The position numbers and the translations under genes are program-made. The notes below the pieces were generated by a model. The model worked only from the letters and a program-made list of their open reading frames with translations, made no database searches and was not told the DNA's origin. 64,000 bases of DNA from Apostichopus japonicus (Eukaryota; Echinodermata; Holothuroidea; Aspidochirotida; Stichopodidae), in assembly GCF_037975245.1 (NCBI RefSeq), contig NC_092571.1, positions 17,603,917 through 17,667,916 on the forward strand, given 5' to 3'. Each line of letters begins with the position of its first letter. Positions within the stretch are counted from its first letter, which is position 1. Shown in pieces: positions 11,432 to 23,400 of the stretch.

Positions 11432-14400
11432 GTAAGTAATGTAATTGATTGAAGTTTTGAATCATGTTACAAATTAACTGAATGTATGAAGGAACTAGAG
11501 GACAGGTTTATGCGACTTAATTAGTTTGAATAAATACGAGGAAGTGTAAAAGTCTAGCTTATTCGTATGTCATACAGGGACATATTCGATCTTCTTGTTT
11601 GTTCGTTCGTGAGAGGAAGAGAAGAGAGACTGCAGAGAGAGTAAGAGAAGGTGAGGAGGTTGGGGGGGGGGGGGAGGTGGTGTGGCGATGTTACTATTTC
11701 GCCTTGTTTGTATGGACAGAGGTCCTTTTATTTTTTAATTTATTCGTATGCCATAGGGACACATTCCGCGTTCTTCTTGTTTGTTCGTTGGTGGGAGAGA
11801 GCGACGGCAGAGACAGAGAGAGAACGATAAGGGGGGGGGGGGGTGGGGGGGGGGGGGTGGGCGATCTTACTATGTTGCCTTGTTTGTATGAAATGAGAGC
11901 CGTTTATTCCTTTTCTTTATTTGAATGGAATAGAGGGCGTGGTATTCTCGTTAATTGCTTGCTTAATGTAGATGGTATGCTATTCTTTTTGTTTGTTTGA
12001 TTTCATGAGGTTATTCCATTCTTGTTATATACTTGTCTGTATTAAGCATGCAGAGGGCATGTTGTCTCCTTGTTTGTATGAGAAATCCGGCTTGATTTAA
12101 AAAAAAAAATATATATAGAGGGCATGTAATTATTTTTTTTGTATGCATACTGTATTCATGCCACTCTTCTGCGTTATGTATGAAAGAGAGGACATGGTAT
12201 TCTTCTTTTTTGTTTGTATGAAAAATAAAGGGCATGTTATTCTTAAATTCCATGTTTGCCGCGCATAAAATTATTGTTCTTGCTCAGTTGTTTGTATGAC
12301 ATAAAAACTGCGTGTTGTTCTGTCTGTTTGTAACAAGAGAAGGAGCACGCTTCTGCGCTGTGATTGTTTGTATGGTTGAGAAAGTTTGTATGGTTGTGTG
12401 TATGGTTGAGAAAGTGTGAAGGGTTGTGTGAATGATTGCGTGAATGGTTGAAAGTGTGAAAGTGTGAATGGTTGAGAAATGGTTGAGAAAGTTGAGAATG
12501 GTTGAGAAAATGTGAAGGGGAATTTGGAAGGACTATCCATTCTTTATTTATATTGTTGCTTCCTTCTTGTTTCTTTACACGGAGGAGAGTGAAAGTTATC
12601 CGAAACATGCATGTCGGGAAAGGGCATGCTATTCTTAGTTTGTATACTTAAGAGAGGACATGTTATTCCACTTTTTGTATTATTGTTTTATCTTCTTTGT
12701 TTTACAACATGATTTATCAGTTTTTTTTTCTTTGTTTGAGTGAGCCGCTGTGTGTTGTATTTACTTTCCGACTACTATACACGGAGTTCATGCTTTGTCA
12801 CGTAACGTATATGTAGTGTCACGTGCCCCGCGCGAAACACATGAAGCAGTCATTTGTATATAGCTGTCCGTCTTTCTTAGCTGCGATGTGGACATCCAGG
12901 GGCGTCAACCAAGGGGTGGGGGGGGGGGGAGGAGACACGTCTCCCAACTTTCTGAAGCCGTGGGTGACAGCCGTTTTCCTTCCGGTTAACTTCGTCCTTT
13001 CTTGTCAACCACCATGTACTTTAATGTTGTGACAAATCGCACTGTTTAGCTTCCGTATAATAATATCATTTAAAGAGGGAGACTACAGACATGCCACATC
13101 TTGGCCTATAAAATTACGCAGTGTGTCTTAATCCGCTCATCAATTTGGGGCTTCCGTTCAAAGCAGGATTGCCCATTCCAATCCCCAACAGGGGCGTCGA
13201 CCATGGGGGGGGGGGCAGTGGCATACTCCCCAACACTCTGAAGGGTGGGGGACACAATATCACACCCCCCCCCTTTCCCAGGTTTAATGACTTACTCGTG
13301 TAGGCGCGAGGCCTATCAGGCTCATAATGACTCGTGTATCTCATAAAGGGAGCTCAAAGATTGCGCTGTGAGATTAGCAGTTAATGTTTTATTCCCATCT
13401 GCTCAATCCCCTCAAGATGAAAAATAGAGCTCTTCAACTGGGTTGAATAAGAATTGTGGATTTCATTTATACCGTAAATTAAACGAGGAACCGCGCCCAT
13501 ACACCGCTGATACTATCTGCTAAGCATTTTGAGATAAGAATTAAAAAATGCTGAATGTTAATATTATATTGTGGTCTACTTCAGACATAGGTGTAAGAGC
13601 TGTAAGACTCTTGGCAAAATATATTTCATGTACTTTTTATCATCTGTAACTTCCGTAGAAAAGCGTCACTCTCTATAAGATGGCAGTCGTGATACATCAA
13701 GTTCCAAAAACAATAGTTTGTCTTATTTCACGTACAAACAATGTATGTAATTTATGTTGTGTACAATGTCAGTCATGATATATTAATCATAGGATTTGTT
13801 CAGACAGATACATATATGGTGCTAATCCCGGGTGCTAAGTTGCTAGTCATGTTGTTGTTATAACACGTTACTGGTTATACCTCAAGTTTATAGTTTAATA
13901 GTTCTGTACATATGTTCACCAAATATTGTATTTAAATTAAGTTACCTGATGCCAAGTATCTTTATTTTATAAGTTTTTGTTTCCGATAAAGTGAATGTGC
14001 TGAGATTACCAACAGTGCTCTTTAAATGTACTTATGATACCATATGTAGATATGTTGTAGACATATGTATAACAAGATGAATTATTCGTGTGTTTCCGTT
14101 TGTTGTTTTTTCGTTTTGTTAAAGTTTTAATTTTTAGTAATCATGATAAAGTCCCTAAGTTACACCCGGATGTTATATAGATAAGGCTGTCTAAATTTAG
14201 GTCTAATCACTTTTCAGATGTGACTTTTATTAAAATATGTTTATGACTGACATATCACGCCAGGGACCAAACAGAAAGCAAACTTGAAGATATCTAGATG
14301 GGAGTCAGTCCCTTGGCCCCAGCCGGGGCTTCGCCCCGCACCCCATCAGGGGCCCTAAGGCGGTTCCTTTGACCCCAACCGTTAAAGGCACTCGTGGTGT

Positions 14401-17400
14401 GCGCACCAGGCGCGTAGCCAAGGGGGGGGGGGGGGCGAAGCCGGCAGCCGTTTTTATGATATCGCTAGCATTTTCAAAAGAGAAAATGCTAAGATGCAAC
14501 TTACAAAGCCTGGGAAGTGCCATTTCCAGCGATCTGGGAGGCATTTTCAGCCAAAATTTTCTTGTACGCTTCGCGCCAATCATGGTGGCGCTACGCTTAG
14601 ATAGTTTGCCATGCCGAATCTACAGTTTCGCCCCTCCCTTGGCAAATTCCTGGCTACGCGCCTGGCGCACACTCCTTCAATGTTATCCATGTTCAGTCAT
14701 TTACGTCCTCCCCTCAACTTTACAATTGGGATTGTCGCCCCTTTGAACATCTGACAACCCCCCCCCCCTCCTCCGCCATCTTACAATAAAATTCGTTGAA
14801 TAGCTATTAGCTGACATAAAGATTGTGTATAGTTGACCCTATGGTATGATGATAATGATAATAAATACAGACTTGAAAAATAGAGCTAACATCTATCTTA
14901 ATGGGTAAGTCACTTTTGTTTTCTTTTCATATATTTTTCTTTATTATAGCTTTGAACCCCCCTCCGCTACCCCCTCCACCGGGACAGTGTCCTCCAGAAT
15001 TTATCAGCTGGGATAACCACTGTTATCATTTCTCCTCGAATCCATTCTCTGGAAGAATTCAAGCGTTGGATTACTGTAGATCACTTAATGACGGGCAGCT
15101 TCTTACTCCAAAATCGGCAAATGAAAATAACTACATATCTCAACAAATATCTATAAGCCAAGGTTCTGTGGCAAAAGTTTGGTTGGAAGTCAACAGTATG
15201 CTCGTCAAATACCAATGGCAATGTATGGGCGATACGTGTCCATATGTCAGTAAGTATATGTTTGAAATAAGTAAATAGTAAAAGTTTCAAATATTTTCTC
15301 TTGAAATTGACTCTCCATTGAAAAATAATTGACTTGAGTTTTCTTTGTTATTCCAAAAAAAAAATAACATCATCATAATTTGGTTAAAATTATACTTCTT
15401 TCCAATGATAAAATAGGCTTCAAAAATGTAATGAATTATTTAGGAAATGTTTCTGTGGTTTTATATTTGGCCTTAATTGGCCATATATATATAGGAACCT
15501 TAAAGGATCGGTCCACTAACAGAAGTGGCATACTTTAAGACTTTGTTAAAAAAAAAATTACGTTATTCTGTATATTTACGTTGAGCTTATTCCGGCATGT
15601 TTTATTGCGGTAAGAAGACAAAATAACTTTAATTCCAATATGACTGGGGAATTAGTCTCTTCTCATTTTAAAACACATTTTAGTAGTAGCAAAGTAAATC
15701 AATGAATTGTTCACTTGAAGTAAACTTGATTGTTTGTATCGCGAGTGATGACTCGAGTCACTCAATAGTCCCCGACCAGGAGCTGTATAGAGGGCTCAAC
15801 TTAAATGGAGTACTCGAATCGAGTGAGGTACTCGAACTCGAGTGAGGTATTCGAATCGAGTTCAGGAAAATGGGTGTAACGACTTGACATGACCTTCACA
15901 TGAAAGTGAATCGTTACAACTCTACTCTTTCCTCCTCTTCATTGTGGTGTATTATCTAGCAGTGGCGGAGATTTCTTGTCAGAAGTGGGGGGGGTTGCAG
16001 GCCATTGATGAAATAAAAAGTCATAACTGCTGGCTCACTATCTAAGTGGAGCGCCACCATAAGTTGGCACGAAGTGCACAAGAATTTTTTGGCAAATATT
16101 GCCTCCCAGATTGCAGTAAATGACACTGCCCAGGCCTTGAAAAGCTGCATTTAACCAGGTGCGTATGCAGGATTTTCTAACCCGGTTGGTTGGCGCGCAG
16201 CGTACAAGCAACTTTCTGGTTTTGGTACCCCCAGATCACCGGAAATGGCACTTCTCGGGCTTGAAACTGACAAACCATATGTACACTTTTGCCTGAGAAC
16301 CAAGTTTTTCCAAATACTTTTTTTCTCATCTACAACCTTTTTGAAGATTGCCACCAGTCACACATCATGTTCGACTTTATCACATATCCTGTGGATCATT
16401 GCTTTTGTAGGTGATTCTTCATCGCGGCCCACAATATCCGTCAACCTCACTGTTCAGAATTTGAAAATTCACAATTCTCGTGAATAAATTCACTTCAAAA
16501 CATACAAAATATCATCTTTGGACAACCGTTATAGAAAAACCCCCTTCAAATTGCACGAGTATGATGAAGAATGTTGGTTAGGGAATTTTCGAAAATTCAG
16601 ACGGCTACTAAAAAATTTCGTTGAAGGAAATAAAAATTTACCAGATATTTCCGAAACCGAACACTACACACATCGACAGTTTTGAGCATGGGCGCAGATC
16701 AGTCTTGGATAATGGTGGGGACGCGTGTCTGTTCCATGACACTATCTAAGCGGAGCGCGACCATGGGTTCGCGCGTAGTGTACGATTTTTTGGGGCAAAT
16801 ATACCTCCCAGATCGCCGGAAATAACACTTCCCAGACCTAATGATGCTCCTAAACCTCCTTAAGTTTTAGATCTCATGGCCTAGAAATTTAGTTTAGAGA
16901 AATACATGGGCGTCTTCAGAAAGAAAATCAGGGGACAAATAATCCAAGTAGACTTTTGTATATACGATGGGTCTGGGGTCCTCTCCCAGAAAACAAATAT
17001 AGACTGCCGCAAATGCGATTTCCGTTCTATATTTAACAACTGTGGATAAAATACAATAAAATGAGAACTGCTGCATGTCATTTGCACAATGCTGGATCAA
17101 ACTGCGCCAAAGTTCAATACAGGGGAACTTGAAATGCAACTATTGGTCAAGACAAATTGGTGGGGACACGGTATATCATGTCCCCACTACTGAAAAAGTT
17201 GGTGGTGACGCATCCCGCTGTCCTCACCAGGATCTGCGCCCATGGTTTGGAGGCTGTTTATCGTGGAACGCCATTTTCATGCTCACTGATATGATGTGAT
17301 ATCTGCTGTTTGCTTTACAAATTGGAATAATTTGTCACTGTTCCTCTTTCTCTTCCCGTTTTCTTGCCGTATTTTCTACTCCATCCTTTTCTCCTTTTCT

Positions 17401-20400
17401 CTCTTTCTTTTTTTTCTTTTCCTTCCTTCACCTCGTTGAAGTTGGCAAGTGTATACAGTTCCAAAGCTATTCAACAGCAACAAAATGTTATTTTGTGTAC
17501 GTCTGTTGTGGGGTGAAGTTAGCGCTATGAGCTACAAGTTCCAATGCGCAAGGTGGGGGAAAAGGGCTAGAAATAATGTGTGGGTCAATTCTAACTCGGT
17601 TTTCGGTCGTTAATTGTTGATGTAGCCTAACAGGTAAAAGGTTGAAATGACTTTAACAATTTCAAATTTAATAATTTGATTTATTATGCCATTTGGAGCA
17701 CATAACATAGGCTATAACAGAACATTACTGGCAAAAACTAGGGGGGGTTGATTGTGTTGGCCAACCCCCCCTCTTCAAAAAGTGGGGGGGTTAAAACCCC
17801 CCCAACCCCCCCTGTTTCTCCGCCACTGTTATCTAGTTTGTTTCTTAATTCAAGTAAACGCATCTGAAGGTCACGTGGTATGCGTTGTGAGTGCCCTTCC
17901 CACAGATTCCGAATCAGGTCGCTTCACTGGCGGATCCAGGGCCTTTGTTTGGGAGGGGCCAAAGTGGCATTAGAGTGATATGGGGGAGGGGTCTAAGGGG
18001 AGGGGGTTCCCCCCTCCCCTTTGGAAAATTTTCTATTGCTGAATGCCCTCAGATGCAATTTGGTGCGACAAAAGTGTACAATGGTGATGTTAATTTACTT
18101 CTAAAAAAAAATGTTTCCCAGGTGTAATTTTCTAAAATATTTATAAAACAACGTTGGGATCATCTTTCTCAAGAAATTTTATTTCTCATAGGTTATAAAT
18201 TTCTTACAACCAGCCTGTAACTGCAAAATGGTGTTAAACTGTAAATCCTCATGCTCATACATTTACATAGCTCCCAACTCTTGAGAAGGCAAATGCTGGT
18301 CCATGCCACGAATCGCCGTCCTGGGGGAGGGGTATAAGGGGAGGGGGTTCCCCCTCCCCTTTTGAATTTTTTTGGAATCCTGGTGATGCCTACATGTAAA
18401 ATGGTGGCACTTAGAAAGGCTTTTGTCACCCAAAATTTTCTGAGAAATATGCATTTTTTTTGTGTGTAACATCAATAAATTGAATAGTAGGTGATAATTC
18501 ATTCTTTCCCGTGGCATGAAAATGTTCGCTGCTCGCCCCAATGAAAAGAAATATAGGCTAATCTGAGGTTCAAATGATGCTGTAAAGGAGGTTTTATACT
18601 CTATAATGCTAAATGCTAAAGAAATGATGGTTGCCAAGTCAAAATTTGATGCAAATCTTTTTATGTATACTTGACAATTACAATGCGGTTTTTTCGGACG
18701 CTTGTGTGGGTCAGCGGGTTTGGGTGTTAGAATGCGGGTCTAATTCCCGCGAATTGCGGGTCAGTTGGGAGCTCTGCATTTAATTTTAAACCAGAAAACG
18801 AAAAGGTTTAGACTAGTCTACCACTGCTATTCCTCTCGATTTTTTAAATTTCCAATCATATGATTTAGCGGATGTTCGGAAACACTTTTTGGCTCACCTT
18901 TGGGGGGGGGGGGGCATTGCCCCCGTTGGCCCCCCCCCTTGGATCCGCCAGTGGGTCGCTTGCATGTATCATTCTATGTGTGAAGATTACGAAAGGAAGA
19001 TAAAATCCAAAACAAGAGGGAGGGAGGGGAGGGGGGGGGGGGGTAAGGGTGCATGAGTGAGGAGCTGGGGTATTCTATAGATCTCCGATAATCGTGTTTG
19101 CACTTCGATTTTCTTTTGTACACAGATTGGAATTCACCAAGTGGACCAAGTGCGACCATTAGCACTACTTGTGCCATCATGAGCGTAACTGATGGCACGT
19201 GGGAAGCCTACTCCTGCGATGCCCCCGAAGGAACAAGTCACTATGCTGTGTGTATCCCAGGTTGGTAGAAGGAATAAAAACACTGAGTAATTAGGACAAG
19301 GGGATAAGGTAGGATGGAAGGGGGGGGGGTGGGTGTGTTTATATCAATGTGAGCTATTCAGATTTGTGAACCACTTTGCAAAGGACTAGAATAAGATCGG
19401 AAGATGGTTTAATGAATGCAACTCACTGTAATGGTATCGTCCTTGGCCGTTTAACTCTCAACGTCATTACAAAGTACTGGCGCTGTAACACAAGCACAAA
19501 TAATCAATATCGAATTACCCCCTCCTTTTCAAAAGTACCTGAATATATGCCTTGCGAGAGTGGCGATCAGGCCAAGTGGAAGTTGGTGGCCTCCTTCATA
19601 TTTTTCACTCCCTGAAATATTAATAAAATAATCGTCTGTATATGATAGGTGCTTTGCCGTGAATCCTTTATGTGGTAATCAGTGGTAGGGTTAAACGGAA
19701 ATATGCCAATTATAAATTTAGTTTGAAGAAAATAGTCATAAAAGCCTATTGACGGTAATAAATTGATAATAAATACAGACTTGAACAATAGAGCTAACAT
19801 CTATCTTAAATGGGTAAGTCACTTTTGTTTTCTTTTCATATATTTTTCTTTATTATAGCTTTGAACCCCCCTCCGCTACCCCCTCCACCGGGACAGTGTC
19901 CTCCAGAATTTATCAGCTGGGATAACCACTGTTATCATTTCTCCTCGAATCCATTCTCTGGAAGAATTCAAGCGTTGGATTACTGTAGATCACTTAATGA
20001 CGGGCAGCTTCTTACTCCAAAATCGGCAAATGAAAATAACTACATATCTCAACAAATATCTATAAGCCAAGGTTCTGTGGCAAAAGTTTGGTTGGAAGTC
20101 AACAGTATACTCGTCAAATACGTATGGAAATGTATGGGCGATACGTGTCCATATTTCAGTAAGTACCGGTATATGTTTGAAATAAGTAAATAGTAAAAGT
20201 TTCAAATATTTTCTCTTGAAATTGACTCTCCGTTGAAAAATTATTGACCTGATTTTTCACTCTTATTCCAAAAAACAAAACAAAAATTCTTTCATGATAA
20301 TTTTGTTAAAATTCAACTTCTTTCCAATGTTAAAATAGGCTCAAAAATGTAATTAATTAATTAATTAGGAAATGTTTCTATGGTATTATAGTTGGCCTTA

Positions 20401-23400
20401 ATTGGCCATATATATAGGTACCTTAAAGGAGCGGTCTGCTAACAGAAGTGGAATACTTTAAGACTTTGTTAATTTTTTTTTTTTAGTTTTTCTGTATATT
20501 TACGTTGAGCTTATTCCGCCATGTTTTATTGCGGTAAGAAGACAAAAATAACTTTAATTCCAATATGACTTGGAAATTAGTCTCTTCTCATTTTAAAACA
20601 CATTTTAGTAGCAAAGTAAATCAATGAATTGTTCACTTGAAGTAAACTTGATTGTTTGTTTGTATCGCGAGTGATGACTCAAGTCACTCAATAGTCCCGA
20701 GCAGGAGCTGTATAGAGGTCTCAACTTAAATGGAGTACTCGAATCGAGTGAGGTACTCGAATCGAGTGAGGTACTCGAATCGAGTGAGGTACTCGAATCG
20801 AGTGAGGTATTCGAATCGAGTTCAGGAAAATGGGTGTAACGACTTGACATGACCTTAACTTGACCTTAACATGAAAGTGAATCGTTACAACTCTACTCTT
20901 TCCTCCTCTTCATTGTGGTGTTTTATCTAGTTTTTTCTTAATTCAAGTAAACGCATCTGAAGGTCACGTGGTATGCGTTGTGAGTGCCCTTCCCACAGAT
21001 TCCGTAATCCGGTCGCTTGCCGGTATAATCCTGTATCACATAGTATGTGTGAAGATTACGAAAGGAAGATCAAATCCAAAACAAGAGGGGTGAGGGAGGG
21101 AGGGATGGAGGGAGGGGAGAGAGTGGGGGGGGGGTAAGGGTGCATGAGTGAGGAGCTGGGGTATTCTATAGATCTCCGATAATCGTGTTTGCACTTCGAT
21201 TTTCTTTTGTACACAGATTGGAATTCACCAAGTGGACCAAGTGCGACCATTAGCACTACTTGTGCCATTATGAGCGTAACTGATGGCACGTGGGAAGCCT
21301 ACTCATGCGATGCCCCGGAAGGAACAAGTCACTATGCTGTGTGCATCCCAGGTTGGTATAAGGAAAAAACACTGAGTACTTAGGACAAGGGGATATAGTA
21401 GGATGGAAGGGGGGGGGAGGAGGTGTTATTTTTAATGGGACATTTGTAGATTTGTGTATAGGAGGTTAACGAATACCACTTTGCAAAGGACTAGAATAAG
21501 ATCGGAAGATGGTTTAATGAATGCAACTCACTGTAATGGTATCATCCTTGGCCGTTTAACTCTCAACGTCATTACAAAGTACTGGCGCCGTTACACAAGC
21601 ACAAATAATCAATATCGAATTACTCACTCCCTTCCAAAAGTACCTGAATATATTCCTTGCGAGAGTAGCGATCAGGCCAAGTGGAAGTTGGTGGCCTCCT
21701 TCATATTTTTTCACTCCCTGAAATAAGATAAAATAATCGTCTGTATGATAGGCGCTTTGCCGTGAACCCTTTATGTGGCGATCAGTGGTAGGGTAAAACG
21801 GAAATATGTCAATTATAATTTAGTTTTGAAGAAAATAGTCAAAAACGTCTATTGACGGGAAAAACTACCAATTGTTAATCTTTAAGAGACTTTAGTGAAG
21901 ACCTCGAAGGTGAGAGTGTTTGAGGATTGGAGTGTTTGAGGGAGGGATGGTTTAAATGTGGGAGGAAAGGGGGGGGGGGGAGTGAAGATGTGGTCCCTAT
22001 GTCTTAAGAAATGCTAGCTTTAAAATAGAAACATAGGTCTCAACTAGAACAAAATAATACCTATTTTTCGATTCTGGAGTTATTTTCGCAAAGCAGAGAT
22101 TATGAAATATTTGGGAAAATGCTTACAAACACTCCTACGGGTGATTAAAATGATAGGCATATATAAGAACAATTTGTTAGTCTTTGCGTATTTGAAATTA
22201 ATTTGCAAGTTGTGTCTGGAATTCTATATAAAAGTATTAAAACGCAGTCTTTGTTTTCTTCTTACCTTAACAGCTCCACCTCCCCCGGTAGCAATGCCAC
22301 CGCCAGTAGGCCTGGTGCCTAATTGTCCAGATAATTATTACACCTGGCAAAGTCGTTGCTACCATTTATCAACAGCGCCCTTCTCAAGTTGGAACCTAGC
22401 AAACGATTACTGCAAGTCGTATCCGGATAGCCGAATTTTCACACCTAAAAGTTCTACTGAGAATGACTTCATACAGACTCGCTTAGGAATATGGGAAGGC
22501 CAATATTCTCGGGTGTGGCTAGAGGCTACATACGCAGAAGCTGAGAGCGTTTGGAGATGCGGAAGGGACACGTGTTCTTATCTCAGTGAGTCCTTCAAAA
22601 ATTCAGATAGGATTGACTTACACATTTCCGTTAGAAGGTGAAATAAGTCAGTGAATACAGGCCCCGGGGTCATTGGTCAATTGGGGGGAACGGAGAAGCA
22701 TAATATAAACGTATAATACATTCTTTTTTGCAGAGGAAGTTCGTCGTTATATGTCCATGAATGTAACATGAATTGAAGATGTCAGATCATAGGGCCGAAC
22801 AGGTAACTCGTCACCTGGTTCTCGACGGGCGCCCTCAATTTGACGTACCTATATACTAACATAGTTATGATCGGCAAAAAACTTACACACGTCAAAGTGG
22901 AATATGTTACTAACATTCATTTGACAAAGGTTATTTACAATAGCAAAAATTCATGATATAGAAAATATGACATGCTTCTCTGATTTAAAGGGTTAATTAT
23001 TTATGTAGTTGAAGTTGACTGCTTTATATAAAATGCTGGTTAGTTTTTGCATCTATAAGTATAACACTATACCTCCCTCGTTGTCGAACGTGGTATAACA
23101 AAGATTTGAATTTTTCAGATTTTGTTGTATTTCGTGAACGCATCTGGCAACAACAAAGTGAATGATGTCATCACGGCAATTCAATGATTTTGTTTTAGTG
23201 GTAATATCTAACTCACTTAATCACATAGAAAATTTATATTTCTACAAGAACGTTGCAGCGGCATTTTGATGAATTTCTAAATATTGACAATGTCGACAGT
23301 TAAGTACACATTCCAAATGCAATCACCGTTTCAATAACAAATCAACAAGAAAAATATCACGGGAAAGTCGAACTTTTGAAGAACCGATTTACCGTGATGA

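Larger units (their letters stand above)
14849..19762 (+). repeat. Tandem duplication, copy 1 (carries CTLD A)
   Basis: From GATAATAAATACAGACTT near 14855 to about 19762 this unit aligns with 19763-21869 along its length, including introns. It differs mainly by two transposon insertions (15960-17828 and 17925-18953) absent from copy 2. The junction word GATAATAAATACAG is present at the start of both copies, as expected for unequal crossing-over. Confidence 0.9.
19763..21869 (+). repeat. Tandem duplication, copy 2 (carries CTLD B)
   Basis: It matches 14849-19762 but lacks the two large transposons. It ends after TCTATTGACGGGAAAAACTA near 21869, where similarity stops. Confidence 0.88.

Noticed and set aside
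14901-14949. A possible start with signal peptide (MGKSLLFSFHIFFFIIA) before CTLD A, and the same before CTLD B at 19810
   Set aside because: The stretch is the polypyrimidine tract and AG of the acceptor. The exon fits phase 1 from 14950, and a proper signal exon exists at 11374.
19376-19615. A 79-codon frame after CTLD A, conserved after CTLD B (21454-21726), as an alternative last exon
   Set aside because: By eye, the differences between the copies all change amino acids and the end frame shifts, unlike the flanking CTLD exon with only silent changes. It behaves like intron.
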